Positions 35,481 through 45,030 are shown, counted from the first letter of the stretch. The stretch is 64,000 bases of DNA from Cytophagaceae bacterium (GCA_027486845.1 JAIXOL010000024.1:91584-155583); one strand, 5' to 3'. Notes: a model not told the origin generated them from the letters alone. Numbers and translations are program-made.

Positions 35481-37118
35481 CTACTTTTTACGCTCAATCT
35501 CTCGCAAATTTTCCATTTTCTTATTACGCAAAAAGCCTGTGATGTCTTCAAAATGCTCTTTTACACGCTTATTGCCAAACTCAAATACTTTTGTGGCAAG
35601 TCCTTCCAAGAAATCACGGTCGTGAGAAATCAAGATAATTGTGCCTTCAAATGCACGAAGGGCATCTTTCAAAATATCTTTTGTTTTCAAATCCAAATGG
35701 TTGGTTGGCTCATCGAGAATCAATAAATTTACTGGTTCGAGCAATAATTTCACCATCGCCAAACGAGTTTTTTCTCCGCCCGAAAGTACACGAACTTTCT
35801 TATTGATTTGCTCGCCACGAAACATAAAGGCACCCAAAATATCTTTGATTTTAGTACGAACGTCGCCCACCGCAATATTATCAATGGTCTGAAAAACGGT
35901 TAAATCTTCATCCAAAAGAGAGGCTTGATTTTGAGCAAAATAGCCAATCATTGAGTTATGCCCGAGTTTCAAATCGCCTTCAAATTCAATTTCTGCCATA
36001 ATTGCCTTCACGAGTGTTGACTTCCCTTCACCATTTCGGCCTACAAAAGCAATTTTTTCGCCACGCTCAATGGTCAATGAAGCATCTTTAAAAACCAAAT
36101 GGTCGCCATAGCTTTTAGTCACATTTTCCACAATCACAGGGTAATTTCCAGAGCGTGGTGCTGGCGGAAACTTCAAACTCAAAGCCGAACTATCAATCTC
36201 ATCAACCTCCACAATATCCAATTTTTCGAGCATTTTTACCCTCGATTGTACCTGCAAAGTCTTTGAGTAAGTGCCTTTGAAACGGTCAATAAACTCTTGC
36301 GTGTCGGCAATCATTTTTTGTTGGTCGTTATATTGTTTTTGCTGTTGTTCTTGGCGTTCTTTTCTAAGTTGTTGGTACTGCGTATAATTTACTTTGTAGT
36401 CATAAATACGACCCATCGTCACCTCAATCGTACGGTTGGTGATAGTATCAACAAAAGCCCTATCGTGCGAAATCACGATTACGGCTTTGGCATTATTCAT
36501 CAAGAAATCTTCGAGCCACTGAATTGATTCAATATCCAAATGATTGGTCGGCTCATCGAGTAGAATTAAGTCAGGGTTTTGAAGCAAAATCTTACATAAT
36601 TCAATACGCATACGCCATCCACCACTAAATTCGGAAGTCGGGCGAGTAAAATCAGCTCTTGTAAAACCCATGCCAAGAAGCGTTTTTTCTACTTCGGCAT
36701 CGTAGTTTACTTCTTCCACAGAATAATATTTTTCGCTCAATTCTGATACTCTTTCAATGATATTCATGTACGCATCCGACTCGTAATCGGTGCGGGTTTC
36801 GAGCTGATGATTGAGTACATCCATCTCTTTTTTCATATCAAGCACCACCGAAAACGCCTTTGAGGCTTCTTCAAAAACCGTACTATCGTCTTGTGTGAGC
36901 AAATGCTGTGGTAAATAGGCAATTACGGCATCATTTGGGGCAGAAATTTTGCCACGAGTAGGTTTATCAACACCGGCAATGATTTTGAGCAAAGTTGATT
37001 TTCCAGCTCCATTTTTGCCCATAAGGGCTATTTTATCTTTTTCGTTGATATTGAAAGTAATATCACTAAACAGCGTTCCACCATTGAACTCAACTGCCAC
37101 ATTATCGACTGAAATCAT
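35481..37118 (-). CDS. ABC-F family ATP-binding cassette protein
   Basis: A 545-residue cytosolic ATPase with two fused nucleotide-binding domains and no membrane part, which is the ABC-F layout; members act on the ribosome, in translation or antibiotic protection. Domain 1: Walker A GKNGAGKSTLLK, signature SGGWRMR, Walker B LILLDEPTNHLD. Domain 2: GRNGEGKSTLVK, LSGGEKTRLAMVKLL, LLILDEPTNHLD. The linker between them (about 240-310) is Gln/Lys-rich and helical. The ATG at 37118 (MISVDNVAVEF) is preferred over the 11-residue longer frame. A TATCTTTG box lies 23 bases upstream. Confidence 0.93.
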   Translation of the reverse strand: MISVDNVAVEFNGGTLFSDITFNINEKDKIALMGKNGAGKSTLLKIIAGVDKPTRGKISAPNDAVIAYLPQHLLTQDDSTVFEEASKAFSVVLDMKKEMDVLNHQLETRTDYESDAYMNIIERVSELSEKYYSVEEVNYDAEVEKTLLGMGFTRADFTRPTSEFSGGWRMRIELCKILLQNPDLILLDEPTNHLDIESIQWLEDFLMNNAKAVIVISHDRAFVDTITNRTIEVTMGRIYDYKVNYTQYQQLRKERQEQQQKQYNDQQKMIADTQEFIDRFKGTYSKTLQVQSRVKMLEKLDIVEVDEIDSSALSLKFPPAPRSGNYPVIVENVTKSYGDHLVFKDASLTIERGEKIAFVGRNGEGKSTLVKAIMAEIEFEGDLKLGHNSMIGYFAQNQASLLDEDLTVFQTIDNIAVGDVRTKIKDILGAFMFRGEQINKKVRVLSGGEKTRLAMVKLLLEPVNLLILDEPTNHLDLKTKDILKDALRAFEGTIILISHDRDFLEGLATKVFEFGNKRVKEHFEDITGFLRNKKMENLREIERKK

Positions 37119-37140
37119 GCTCTTTTTTAAAATTAAGGTG

Positions 37141-37148
37141 CAAAGATA
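37141..37148 (-). promoter_or_regulatory. Candidate -7 box (TATCTTTG) for the ABC-F gene
   Basis: Exact TAnnTTTG match on the minus strand, 23 bases before the ATG at 37118, implying a leader of about 15 nt. Confidence 0.5.
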
Positions 37149-37206
37149 CAACAGGATTAAAAGATTTTAAGATTTCAGGATTAATTATTAGGAGTTAAAT
37201 ACTCAT

Positions 37207-38286
37207 TTATGTTTCTAAATTCGTTATTTCTCGCCCGTACAATTCTATTACGTCAGCCATTTCCTCAACTACTTCTCCAGTATATAAAAACTTTAAAATT
37301 TGCAGTAAATAAGCGTTATAATGCTCTTCTGGAGCTTCTTCAAAAATTGATTTATAAACAGTTGTGCCGATAATCAAATGAAATTGTTCGTCTCGTACAT
37401 CATAAATGACCATCGGCAAAAAGCGAGAATCTTTTTCAATATCGAAGCAAAGCAAGAATGCTGGAAAATCAAGTAAACCCATGCCGTTGAGGTTGTGCAT
37501 CATATCGGCATCGAAAAAATCGTAGAATTTGAACTCATTTTTCACTCCTCGACTGTCTAATATTTTGCTCAAAGTTCTTAGTTTCTCAACAATCAAGTCT
37601 ATCGGAATTTGAGACGAGTCAAACGCTTTAAACGGAATCCAAGCATCGGTAACCAAATCGAGGTATTGGAGCGTTGATTTGGCCAAATCAAGTTTATAAT
37701 CAAATAGCGGATAAGTTGGTGCAAAATACCCTGGGTAGAAAAAATGGAAGCCGTTTTTTTTACAGAAATCCATTTTGAGGTACATCAAATATTTTCCGAG
37801 ACTATATTTTCGATAATCGGCGTCATAAAAACACGAAATTCCAGCAGCACTTTTTTCGCCTAAATCCAAAAAACCTGTCCCAATTAGCTTGTTTTCATCA
37901 TAAATATTTATCTCGACGGTATCAAAAATTCGGAGTAAAGCACGCTCTTCTTGATGCCCATAAAGTAAGTTTTTGACCGATGGAGCAGGATCGAAAGACA
38001 TTCTTTCTCGATATTTACTAAATAACTCTTCGTGCTGTTCGGTCGGATTGGCCATCTGAATTTCAACCCTAAATTTAGCATTTAGTTTTTCAATTTTTTG
38101 TTGAGTTTTACTTTTTTCACTATTCAATAAATCTATTCTAAGCCAAATAGAAGAATAAAATTTATCATGAAATCGTAGAAAATTTGTTGTAAAAATAGAT
38201 TGCCCCATTCTGAACCAACCATTGGCAAGGTAAACATCAAGTTCTTGTGCAGATAAATACTCTGGGTAATGTAATTCGACAAACAT
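37207..38286 (-). CDS. Arginyltransferase/GNAT-like protein
   Basis: A 359-residue cytosolic protein. The centre (about 120-215) resembles the C-terminal GNAT-like domain of arginyl/leucyl-tRNA-protein transferases: LIGTGFLDLGEKSAAGISCF, SLGKYLMYLKMDFCKK and FFYPGYFAP. The N-terminal part (about 1-60) contains MFVELHYPEYLSAQELDVYL and a WFRMGQ segment but lacks the Cys pair typical of eukaryotic Ate1. The C-terminal 150 residues are unlike Bpt/Aat. It may transfer an aminoacyl group onto proteins or another acceptor, but this is inference. It stands alone. Confidence 0.6.
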   Translation of the reverse strand: MFVELHYPEYLSAQELDVYLANGWFRMGQSIFTTNFLRFHDKFYSSIWLRIDLLNSEKSKTQQKIEKLNAKFRVEIQMANPTEQHEELFSKYRERMSFDPAPSVKNLLYGHQEERALLRIFDTVEINIYDENKLIGTGFLDLGEKSAAGISCFYDADYRKYSLGKYLMYLKMDFCKKNGFHFFYPGYFAPTYPLFDYKLDLAKSTLQYLDLVTDAWIPFKAFDSSQIPIDLIVEKLRTLSKILDSRGVKNEFKFYDFFDADMMHNLNGMGLLDFPAFLLCFDIEKDSRFLPMVIYDVRDEQFHLIIGTTVYKSIFEEAPEEHYNAYLLQILKFLYTGEVVEEMADVIELYGREITNLET

Positions 38287-38423
38287 TCGTATTGGATAAT
38301 GAGTAAGATTAGATTTAACAACTTTTCAAAGCGTCGCATTGCCAACAGTTGTCAAATATGCGGTGGCACGCAATGCGTGCCACCGATAAAGTTGCATTTT
38401 AAATTCAAAAATACCGAAAAAAA

Positions 38424-39854
38424 CTACTTTCTATAATCCAAAGGTGGTTTTCTGTCGCCTGCCAATGATTTATATTCAAAAACCTTACCACCTCTTCTTT
38501 GGTATAATTCTTCTTTTGCTTGGTCAATAATTGTGGTATTTTGGAATAAATTTTGAGCAGTTAGTGCAATAGTTTTTGCCGCATTTATCATTCCTTTATG
38601 TCCGATACTCATGCCATTGCAAGCAACCGCCTGCCAACTGTGAGCTGGAATACCCGTCACCCAAGTTGCCGTTGATAAACCCGCAGATGGCACAACCCAA
38701 CTCACATCCCCAACATCGGTAGAAGCAGGAAACGAAAGTCCAGAAACGTAAGGTTTTACTTCTTGTGCTGAATTTAAAGCTGCTAGACTTTGACTATTGA
38801 CCGTTTTACGGATTTTTTCAGCAAAATCAACTTCCTCGGGCGTATATTTCACACCACCAACTTTCTCTAAACTATTCTGCATTTGTTTTGCCAAAATATC
38901 ATTCGGCAATAAATTATATAGACCAGCTAAAATCTCATAACTCATTTTGGTTTCAGTACCAAGTGCCGCCGCTTCGGCAGTTTTGATGATTCGCTGCCAA
39001 GTTTCTTCTAAACCTTTCGCGGTTGGACTTCTTACAGTAAACTCAACCATTGCATAATCAGGTACAATATTTGAAGTTAAACCGCCATTTTTTATGACAT
39101 AATGAATACGAGTTTCGGGTGAAATATGCTCCCGCATCAAGTTTACCATAAAATCCATTGCCTCAACTGCATCTAAGGCCGAACGACCTTTTTCGGGACT
39201 GGCTGAAGCATGAGCCGCCAAACCTTCAAAGCTAAAATTTGCCACCCTATATGCCAACGATGAATTTGGACTTGCATTATTATTATCGCCTGGATGCCAA
39301 TGTAATACAGCATCAATATCTTTAAAAATATTTTCACGAACAAGGTAAGTTTTTCCTCCACCTGCACCCTCTTCGGCGGGTGTTCCTATCAAACGAATCG
39401 ATCCTTTGATTTTTGCACTTTCCATCCATTTTTTGGTAGCAATAGCAGCAGCAACCGAACCAACCCCAAACAAATTATGCCCACAAGCATGACCATAACC
39501 GTTGGTTTTTAATACTTTTCGGAAAGGAACTGCTTCTTGCGATAAACCTGGCAAGGCATCCATTTCTGCCAAAATCCCAATCACGGGCGAACCCGAACCA
39601 TAAGTTGCCACAAAAGCCGTTGGAATATTTCCAACACCTTTTTTTATCTCAAAACCAGCACTTTTAAGTTCATTCATCAATATTTCGGAGGTCTGATTTT
39701 CGAGATAACCAGGCTCGGCAAGCTGCCAAATTTTATCCGAAATACCTGCATAATGACTGAAGTTTTGGTCTAATTCTTGGAGAATTTCTTTTTGAGAGAA
39801 GCCTTGGAGACTAAAGACTATTAAGTTAATAAATACGAATAATTTTCTTTTCAT
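38424..39854 (-). CDS. Secreted M20 family amidohydrolase (AbgB-like)
   Basis: A 476-residue metallohydrolase with a signal peptide (ending LQGFSQ). Metal-binding and catalytic motifs in order: EMDALPG, GHACGHNLFG, GTPAEEGAGGGK, VLHWHPGDNN and a late DVGDVSW. The dimerisation domain lies between about 200 and 310. The sequence resembles the p-aminobenzoyl-glutamate or aminoacylase branch of M20. As an exported enzyme it may free amino acids from N-acylated compounds. It stands alone; substrate unknown. Confidence 0.88.
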   Translation of the reverse strand: MKRKLFVFINLIVFSLQGFSQKEILQELDQNFSHYAGISDKIWQLAEPGYLENQTSEILMNELKSAGFEIKKGVGNIPTAFVATYGSGSPVIGILAEMDALPGLSQEAVPFRKVLKTNGYGHACGHNLFGVGSVAAAIATKKWMESAKIKGSIRLIGTPAEEGAGGGKTYLVRENIFKDIDAVLHWHPGDNNNASPNSSLAYRVANFSFEGLAAHASASPEKGRSALDAVEAMDFMVNLMREHISPETRIHYVIKNGGLTSNIVPDYAMVEFTVRSPTAKGLEETWQRIIKTAEAAALGTETKMSYEILAGLYNLLPNDILAKQMQNSLEKVGGVKYTPEEVDFAEKIRKTVNSQSLAALNSAQEVKPYVSGLSFPASTDVGDVSWVVPSAGLSTATWVTGIPAHSWQAVACNGMSIGHKGMINAAKTIALTAQNLFQNTTIIDQAKEELYQRRGGKVFEYKSLAGDRKPPLDYRK

Positions 39855-40249
39855 GATTAATTAGGTATTGTTTCAATAATTAGTTGAGTTTTAGCTAAAT
39901 CTATAGCAAATTGGCAAAAAGATACACTAAAAGCAAATGCCGAACTTTTTTAGACGAAAAAAACTTTTCTAAGCAAACCTTCAATTGAGATAAGCAAAAA
40001 AATCGACCAAATTAAAGCCGGAAATAAAGATTTTATTGAAAAACATAAGGTCGTCATCGTAGGAACGGCCATGAATGTGAATATCTCATTTATCGGGTTG
40101 ACAAACAAGACCAAGAAGGAATTAAAAATTATCAACAAAATAAAAATACTGTCAGTTTTGATGGACATCCAACGAGAATTTTTGAGTAAATTACAGCTTC
40201 TTCAATAAGATTAGCTACCATTACATCAACCAATCAAAAATAAAAACGA
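39855..40249. other. Intergenic stretch before the second iorA
   Basis: No confident gene. A forward frame around 39975-40190 reads like a degraded coding piece (IDQIKAGNKDFIEKHKVVIV), but has no start and no family. The hydrophobic minus-strand frame over the same bases looks like its shadow. Confidence 0.35.
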
Positions 40250-40720
40250 ATGAAAATAGACTTTAAATTAAACGGCAAACCAACGAGTATCGACGTTGAC
40301 CCTGCCATGCCGCTTCTTTGGGTGGTCAGAGACGAACTCAAATTGACGGCAACCAAATTTGGTTGCGGAATGGCCATGTGCGGAGCTTGCACGCTGCATA
40401 TTGATGGCGAAGCAATACGTTCATGTTCAGTTCCTGTCGAAACCATTGCAGGTAAAAACATTATAACCCTCGAAGGTCTTTCGGAAAGCGATGCTAATTT
40501 ACACCCTATTCAACAAGCTTGGATGGAAGAACAAGTTCCACAATGTGGTTATTGTCAATCTGGATTTATGATGGCTGCAGCGAAGCTCATCAAAGAAAAC
40601 CCAAATCCAACCGACGATGATATTATAAACGGTATCACTAATATTTGCCGTTGCGGAACACATCCACGCATCATCAAAGCCATCAAAAGAGCAGTCGAAA
40701 TCAACAACCAAAACCACTAA
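40250..40720 (+). CDS. iorA: (2Fe-2S)-binding small subunit, isoquinoline 1-oxidoreductase type, copy 2
   Basis: A 156-residue protein parallel to the gene at 25504. Cluster ligands: CGMAMCGACTLHIDGEAIRSC, then CGYCQSGFMMAAAKLI and ICRCGTHPRI. Unlike copy 1 it is directly followed by its large subunit (5-base gap), the canonical operon. It has no export signal and presumably travels with the Tat-signal subunit. Two separate iorAB loci in one 64-kb window suggest different substrates. Confidence 0.92.
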   Translation: MKIDFKLNGKPTSIDVDPAMPLLWVVRDELKLTATKFGCGMAMCGACTLHIDGEAIRSCSVPVETIAGKNIITLEGLSESDANLHPIQQAWMEEQVPQCGYCQSGFMMAAAKLIKENPNPTDDDIINGITNICRCGTHPRIIKAIKRAVEINNQNH

Positions 40721-40725
40721 AAGCT

Positions 40726-42891
40726 ATGTCAACAGAAAAAAAATCTTTTTCACGGAGAAAATTCTTACAGAGAGGAGCAATCGTTTTGGGCGGGTCTGTC
40801 GTTGCGAGTTATTTAGGCTGCTCACCAATGCGTCGTTTTACGGCACAGAAAGTAGAAAGCATGGATTTGCCGGCCTCAATTAGCTCACTCAAGCCTGATT
40901 TTTGGTTTGAAATATTAGCGGACAACACAATTCTTCTTAAATCACCAAAAATTGAAATGGGTCAAGGCGTTTGGACGGGCTTGGCAATGATGGCTGCCGA
41001 AGAACTCGAAGTTTCGCTTGATAAAATTAAAGTCGAACACGCCAACACTAGCAGTGGCCTAATTGATAATGTAAATACAGGCGGAAGTAGCTCAACATCA
41101 AGCCTTTACGAGCCTGTCAGAGAAGTAGCAGCGACCATGCGAGAAATGCTAAAAGCAGTAGCAGCCAAACAATGGAACGTAGATATTTCGGCTGTAAAAA
41201 CTGAAAATGGCACACTTTCTTCAGGTGGGAAAAAAGCAACTTATAGTGAAATTGCTGCCTCAACCAAAGAATGGGACGAACCAAAAACGCCAACACTTAA
41301 ACCTAAATCAGCTTTTAAAATAATAGGAAAGGAGGTAAAGCGAGTAGATTTGAAGCCAAAAGTAATGGGTACAGCAAAATATACACTTGATAGTGAATTG
41401 CCCGATATGCTGTATGCAGTTTTGGTAAAGTCACCTTACCTTGATGCTACAATTAAATCAGTCGATAGCAACGAAGCAACAAAATCTTCGGGTGTAGTCA
41501 AAATTGTTCGTGAAGGAAATTTGCTAGCTGTTGTTGCCAAAAGCTTCTATGCTGCCGACTCTGCCGCTAAAAAAGTGATAGTTGAGTGGAATACACCCAA
41601 CAAAACACAGCAAGCTGATTTAATCAAACTCGTTACGGTTGGCAATGGAAAAGAAGCAAATATTCAAAAGAAAGGGAGTGCAAAAAGTATTTTAGAAGAT
41701 AACAAAACTGAAGTTTTCCGACAAGAATACCGCACCCCAATGGCCACTCACGCCCAAATGGAGGTAAACGGAGCAATTGCTCATGTAGAAGCCAACAAAG
41801 TTTTGATTATTACAGGTTCGCAAGGCCCAAGCCAAGTTCGAGATTTGGTAGCCAAAGCGATTGACGTAAAAAAAGACAATATTGATGTGCATACGCCACT
41901 GCTCGGTGGAGGTTTCGGCCGAAAAGCAGCACCAGGTTTGGCTGCAGAAGCGGCAATCATTTCAAAATTGGTTGGTAAGCCAATTAAAGTTTATAATAGC
42001 CGTCAGCACGAATTTCAAAATGGTGTTTATCGCCCAAACACCCACCATGTTTTGCAGGCAAAAATGACAAAAGATGGTACGATTGAAGCCATCACACACG
42101 ACCAAGCTACTCCAGATATGTATGTTAGAAATATGGTCGGAGAAATTGGTCTGAAATTACTTGGTTCAGATTTTCTTTCGGCAGGGCATGGAGCTAGCCT
42201 GATGTACAATGTTCCAAATAAATCAGTTTCGGTTTGGAATACCGATGTGCCAATTCCAATTAGTATTTGGCGGGCTGTTGGTATGTTTCCCAATACTTTT
42301 GCCATAGAAAGTTTTATCAATGAGCTTGCACACAAAGTGGAAAAAGATGCGATTGATTTTCGCCTTGATATGCTAAGCGATAAAGATGATAAAATTATTG
42401 AACGTAGCAGAAAAGTTTTAGAAACCCTTATAGAAAAAAGTGGCTGGAAAACACCAAAAGCCGATGGAGTCGGTCGTGGAATTGCAATCGGAAATGATAG
42501 AAAAAGTATTGCCGCCGCCGCTATTGAGGTAGAAATTAAAGAAGGAAAAATAAAAGTCAAGAAAGTAACGAATGTGCTTGATATGGGACAAATTATTAAT
42601 CCTGAAGGTATAAAAGCACAAATAGAAGGCTGTGTCATGATGGGAATCAGTGCAACTCTTTACGAAGAACTGACTGTAAAAGATGGCCAAATTGAACAAG
42701 CCTATTTCAGTCAATATCCTTTGGCAACACTTGCGGACGTTCCCGAAATTCAGTCATTTTTACTCGAAGGAGATGATGTTCCTTACGGCGTCGGAGAGCC
42801 TCCACTCGCTCCTATTGCTCCTGCTATTGTTGGTGCAGTTTTAGATTTGACGGGAAAAGCCTTGCGGTCATTGCCACTTCGCTTGAGTTAA
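40726..42891 (+). CDS. iorB: Molybdopterin-binding large subunit, isoquinoline 1-oxidoreductase type, copy 2
   Basis: About 721 residues. The ATG at 40726 gives a twin-arginine signal (FSRRKFLQRGAIVLGG) that ends in YLGC, so it may be a Tat-exported lipoprotein anchored to the membrane, unlike copy 1. Molybdopterin motifs: GQGVWTGLAMMAAEELEV, LGGGFGRKAAPGLAAEAA and GVGEPPLAPIAPAIVGAVLD. Overall similarity to copy 1 is clear but well below duplication-level identity, so the loci are old paralogues. It is followed by a repeat array and a strong hairpin at 43035. Confidence 0.93.
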   Translation: MSTEKKSFSRRKFLQRGAIVLGGSVVASYLGCSPMRRFTAQKVESMDLPASISSLKPDFWFEILADNTILLKSPKIEMGQGVWTGLAMMAAEELEVSLDKIKVEHANTSSGLIDNVNTGGSSSTSSLYEPVREVAATMREMLKAVAAKQWNVDISAVKTENGTLSSGGKKATYSEIAASTKEWDEPKTPTLKPKSAFKIIGKEVKRVDLKPKVMGTAKYTLDSELPDMLYAVLVKSPYLDATIKSVDSNEATKSSGVVKIVREGNLLAVVAKSFYAADSAAKKVIVEWNTPNKTQQADLIKLVTVGNGKEANIQKKGSAKSILEDNKTEVFRQEYRTPMATHAQMEVNGAIAHVEANKVLIITGSQGPSQVRDLVAKAIDVKKDNIDVHTPLLGGGFGRKAAPGLAAEAAIISKLVGKPIKVYNSRQHEFQNGVYRPNTHHVLQAKMTKDGTIEAITHDQATPDMYVRNMVGEIGLKLLGSDFLSAGHGASLMYNVPNKSVSVWNTDVPIPISIWRAVGMFPNTFAIESFINELAHKVEKDAIDFRLDMLSDKDDKIIERSRKVLETLIEKSGWKTPKADGVGRGIAIGNDRKSIAAAAIEVEIKEGKIKVKKVTNVLDMGQIINPEGIKAQIEGCVMMGISATLYEELTVKDGQIEQAYFSQYPLATLADVPEIQSFLLEGDDVPYGVGEPPLAPIAPAIVGAVLDLTGKALRSLPLRLS

Positions 42892-42952
42892 TTTTTACCG
42901 GTTATTTGATAACTGTTTACTTGAAAATTAGTTACTAATACAGCCTTTTTGA

Positions 42953-43009
42953 AACCAGTTCCCTAATAACCAATAACCAGTTTCACAGTCAACCAATCAA
43001 CCAATAAAC
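42953..43009. repeat. AACCAATAACC repeat array behind the second iorB
   Basis: CCAGTTCCCTAATAACC, AATAACCAGTTTC, AACCAATC and AACCAATAAAC words follow each other. Same family as the arrays near 24.9 and 25.45 kb. Confidence 0.7.
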
Positions 43010-43015
43010 AAAAAA

Positions 43016-43023
43016 TACATTTG
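43016..43023 (+). promoter_or_regulatory. Candidate -7 box (TACATTTG) for the SMP-30 gene
   Basis: Exact TAnnTTTG match 71 bases before the ATG at 43094. The start site predicted from it (about 43030) lies just before the hairpin at 43035. Confidence 0.4.
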
Positions 43024-43034
43024 TGGCGTATTTG

Positions 43035-43078
43035 AAAAAAGGTTATTTTGCGATGCGAAATAACCTTTTTTCGTTTTC
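43035..43078 (+). terminator. Strong hairpin, terminator of iorB copy 2 or 5'-UTR attenuator
   Basis: A 17-base stem AAAAAAGGTTATTTTGC / GCGAAATAACCTTTTTT with a 3-base loop GAT and a U-rich tail. It ends 15 bases before the SMP-30 start. Read as a terminator it closes the iorAB operon; read with the box at 43016 it would be the first element of the SMP-30 leader. Confidence 0.7.
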
Positions 43079-43093
43079 CTCTATTCAAACCTC

Positions 43094-43984
43094 ATGAAAA
43101 AAACTACAACAAGCATTTTTGTGCTATTCCTTTTTGTATTAAATGGATTTGCACAGCAAAGTAAAATCATTGCCAAAGGAGCAATACTCACCAAACTTTC
43201 GAGCGAATATGCCTTTACTGAAGGCCCAGCCGCCGATGCCGAAGGCAATGTTTTCTTCACTGACCAACCTAATGACAAAATCTACAAGTGGTCGGCGGCC
43301 GATAATTCTATATCACTTTATATGGATAAAACTGGTCGCTCAAATGGTCTATATTTCGACCGAGCAGGAAATTTGCTTTCGTGTGCTGATTTAGAAAATC
43401 AACTCATAAGCATTGATAAAAATCAAAAAATCACAGTTTTAGTCAATGATTTTGAAGGCAAAAAATTCAATGGGCCAAACGACCTCTGGATCGCTCCAAA
43501 CGGTGGTATTTATTTCACTGACCCATTCTATCAAAGACCTTACTGGACTCGTAAAGGCATGGATTTACCAGAAAAAAGAGTTTATTATCTTTCTCCTGAC
43601 AAAAAAACGGTGACAATTGCGGCAAGAGAATTTGTAGCACCCAACGGTATTATCGGCACGCCCGATGGCAAAACTTTGTACATAGCAGATATTGGCGATA
43701 AAAAAACATATTCTTATAAAATCAATCTTGATGGTACACTGAGCGACCGTAAACTTTTCGCTCCGATGGGTTCGGATGGTATGACAATTGATAAAAAAGG
43801 CAATGTATATGTAACAGGAAAAGGCGTAACAGTTTTCGATAAAAACGGCACTCAAATTGAGCAAATTGAAGTAAAAGAACCGTGGACGGCCAATGTAACT
43901 TTCGGAGGAAAAGACCGAAAAACACTTTTTATTACGGCCTCAAAGGCTGTTTATACGCTTAAAATGAGAGTAAAGGGTATTTGA
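43094..43984 (+). CDS. Secreted SMP-30/gluconolactonase/LRE family protein
   Basis: A 296-residue six-bladed propeller lactonase-type protein. Signal peptide ending GFAQQ. Motifs: FTEGPAADAEGNVFFTDQPN (first metal ligand Glu), FNGPNDLWIAPNGGIYFTDP (Asn ligand and Asp), PNGIIGTPDGKTLYIADIG and SDGMTIDKKGNVYVTGKGV (Asp ligand). The family opens sugar lactones such as gluconolactone or arabinolactone. Exported members are common in Bacteroidota. The downstream isomerase/epimerase (62-base gap) probably shares its transcript. Confidence 0.88.
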   Translation: MKKTTTSIFVLFLFVLNGFAQQSKIIAKGAILTKLSSEYAFTEGPAADAEGNVFFTDQPNDKIYKWSAADNSISLYMDKTGRSNGLYFDRAGNLLSCADLENQLISIDKNQKITVLVNDFEGKKFNGPNDLWIAPNGGIYFTDPFYQRPYWTRKGMDLPEKRVYYLSPDKKTVTIAAREFVAPNGIIGTPDGKTLYIADIGDKKTYSYKINLDGTLSDRKLFAPMGSDGMTIDKKGNVYVTGKGVTVFDKNGTQIEQIEVKEPWTANVTFGGKDRKTLFITASKAVYTLKMRVKGI

Positions 43985-44045
43985 ACAGTCGTCAATTTTC
44001 AGTTTAAAATTATCAACTTTTTTTAGAATTACAATCAATAAACTT

Positions 44046-44999
44046 ATGGAATCTTCAAATATTTCTCGTAGAAATCTTATCAAATCAAGTTTGGCAACTG
44101 GTGCTGGATTGGCACTTGGATTTGAAAATACTGTTGCTCAAGCACCTAAAACGGCTAAAAATAATTTTAGCTATTGTTTGAATACAAGTACAATTATGAA
44201 GCAAAATATCGGTCTAATGGCCGAACTAGATGTGGCTGCTAAAGCCGGATATTCAGGTATAGAAATTTGGACAAAAACCCTCGAAACCTACGCAAGTAAA
44301 GGTGGAAATTTAAAAGACGTTCGTCAAAAAGCAAAAGATTTAGGCCTGACCATCGAAGATGCAATTGGATTTGCTACTTGGATTGTTGACGACCCAAATC
44401 AAAGAATAAAAGCTCTTGAACAAACCAAACGAGAGATGGGTATGTTGGCCGAAATCGGTTGCAAACGCATTGCAGCTCCGCCTTTTGGGGCAACTAATAA
44501 AGCAGGCATTAATTTACAAAATGCTGCTGCACGTTTCCGCCAAATGCTTGACTTGGGCGATGAAATGGGCGTTTTACCACAACTGGAAATGTGGGGTTTT
44601 TCAGCAAATTTACACTTGTTCGGTGAAGCTCTTTTCGTAGCCGCCGAAAGTGGACACCCAAAAGCGGTTATTTTATCTGATGTTTATCATTTATATAAAG
44701 GTGGCTCGGAATTTAACGCCTTGAAAATGCTCAATGGGCAGTGTATGCAAATGTTTCATGTAAACGATTATCCTGCTAATGTTTCGCGAGAAAAAATCAA
44801 TGATAGCTACCGAGTTTTTCCAGGTGATGGAGTTGCTCCGCTTACGCCAATCTTTCAGATGTTGAATGAAAAAAACGTACCGATTGTGCTTTCTTTAGAG
44901 CTTTTCAATGAAGATTACTGGAAAATGCCTGCTCTAGAAGCAGCCAAAGTCGGTTTCGAGAAAATGAAGACTTCGGTTGAGAAAGCAGTTGGTGCTTGA
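44046..44999 (+). CDS. Tat-exported sugar phosphate isomerase/epimerase-like TIM-barrel protein
   Basis: A 317-residue xylose-isomerase-like barrel. The twin-arginine signal is ISRRNLIKSSLATGAG. Metal-site Glu and His are suggested by GIEIWTKTLE, PQLEMWGFSANLHLF, SDVYHLYKGGS and MFHVNDYPA, the usual TIM-barrel order of the AP2Ec family. Such proteins isomerise or epimerise hydroxypyruvate-like or free sugars; Tat export points to a periplasmic sugar. It follows the gluconolactonase-type gene closely, consistent with joint sugar processing. Confidence 0.85.
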   Translation: MESSNISRRNLIKSSLATGAGLALGFENTVAQAPKTAKNNFSYCLNTSTIMKQNIGLMAELDVAAKAGYSGIEIWTKTLETYASKGGNLKDVRQKAKDLGLTIEDAIGFATWIVDDPNQRIKALEQTKREMGMLAEIGCKRIAAPPFGATNKAGINLQNAAARFRQMLDLGDEMGVLPQLEMWGFSANLHLFGEALFVAAESGHPKAVILSDVYHLYKGGSEFNALKMLNGQCMQMFHVNDYPANVSREKINDSYRVFPGDGVAPLTPIFQMLNEKNVPIVLSLELFNEDYWKMPALEAAKVGFEKMKTSVEKAVGA

Positions 45000-45030
45000 T
45001 TTTTTAGTTTAAAAGTCCTCTTTTTGAAAG

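Noticed and set aside
39950..40168. Hydrophobic minus-strand frame as a small membrane protein
   Set aside because: The opposite strand reads like degraded coding sequence over the same bases, and no start region or family supports the minus frame.
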